Below are positions 22,793-22,821 of a DNA stretch of 22,821 bases, piece by piece. Under the pieces are notes generated by a model that was not told where the DNA came from, did not search any database, and saw only the letters and a program-made list of their open reading frames with translations. This DNA is from CAYOLL01 sp964404765 [NCBI: uncultured Gemmatimonadota bacterium] (GTDB lineage Bacteria > 4572-55), in contig CAYOLL010000099.1 in NCBI GenBank assembly GCA_964404765.1, forward strand, positions 1 through 22,821. The letters are read 5' to 3'. Position 1 is the stretch's first letter, and each line of letters begins with the position of its first letter. A program made the translations under genes and the position numbers.

Positions 22793-22821
22793 AGGAGGCG
22801 TTTGGCGTAAACTTTGAGGGG

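Overview
The window looks like part of a chromosome from an uncultured Gram-negative bacterium. The KDO (LPS) genes kdsC and kdsD and a beta-barrel protein with a signal peptide point to an outer membrane. The PorV/PorQ-like barrel, the TPR and zinc-ribbon Tim44-type proteins and many short intergenic repeats fit the FCB / Calditrichota / KSB1-like part of the tree. That placement is inference from memory of these families, not a search. Genes are mostly on the + strand, with AT-rich, repeat-bearing intergenic regions. No tRNA, rRNA or CRISPR array was found.

Left part (1-5014): two tandem paralogous membrane/zinc-ribbon Tim44-like proteins, the first cut by the window edge, with an ungapped near-identical block of about 809 bp. 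Next come a lone PduT-like microcompartment shell protein (BMC-T, with the pore Fe-S cysteine kept) and a coiled-coil/TPR protein with an N-terminal cysteine cluster.

5015-7383: a 565-base gap carries a strong sigma70-like promoter, about 360 nt of hairpin-rich sequence and a 17-bp-stem terminator. It is a good candidate for an undescribed non-coding RNA or long leader, and it lies just before a lone AtuA/DUF1446 gene. After that gene lies a nested repeat element (274 bp, perfect 18-bp terminal inverted repeats) that holds one of three copies of a second, roughly 105-bp palindromic repeat.

7384-9795: a tightly overlapping three-gene operon of a radical SAM protein with extra C-terminal cysteines, a calcineurin-like phosphoesterase lacking the usual first metal motif, and a single-HKD phospholipase D/Nuc-type protein. 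This is the best candidate for an uncharacterised system.

9796-16378: a palindromic repeat flanked by an 11-bp direct repeat, an outer-membrane beta-barrel protein, kdsC-kdsD (minus strand), a CorA-type Mg/Co transporter, an RsbW-like anti-sigma kinase (minus strand) and a B12-binding-domain radical SAM protein.

16379-22821: a promoter with a MITE-like element between it and an unrecognised gene, a sugar aminotransferase/epimerase pair (surface polysaccharide), a possible nuclease-fold protein, a vapBC-type toxin-antitoxin pair, a POT-family peptide transporter, and at the right edge the 3' remnant of an integron integrase gene.
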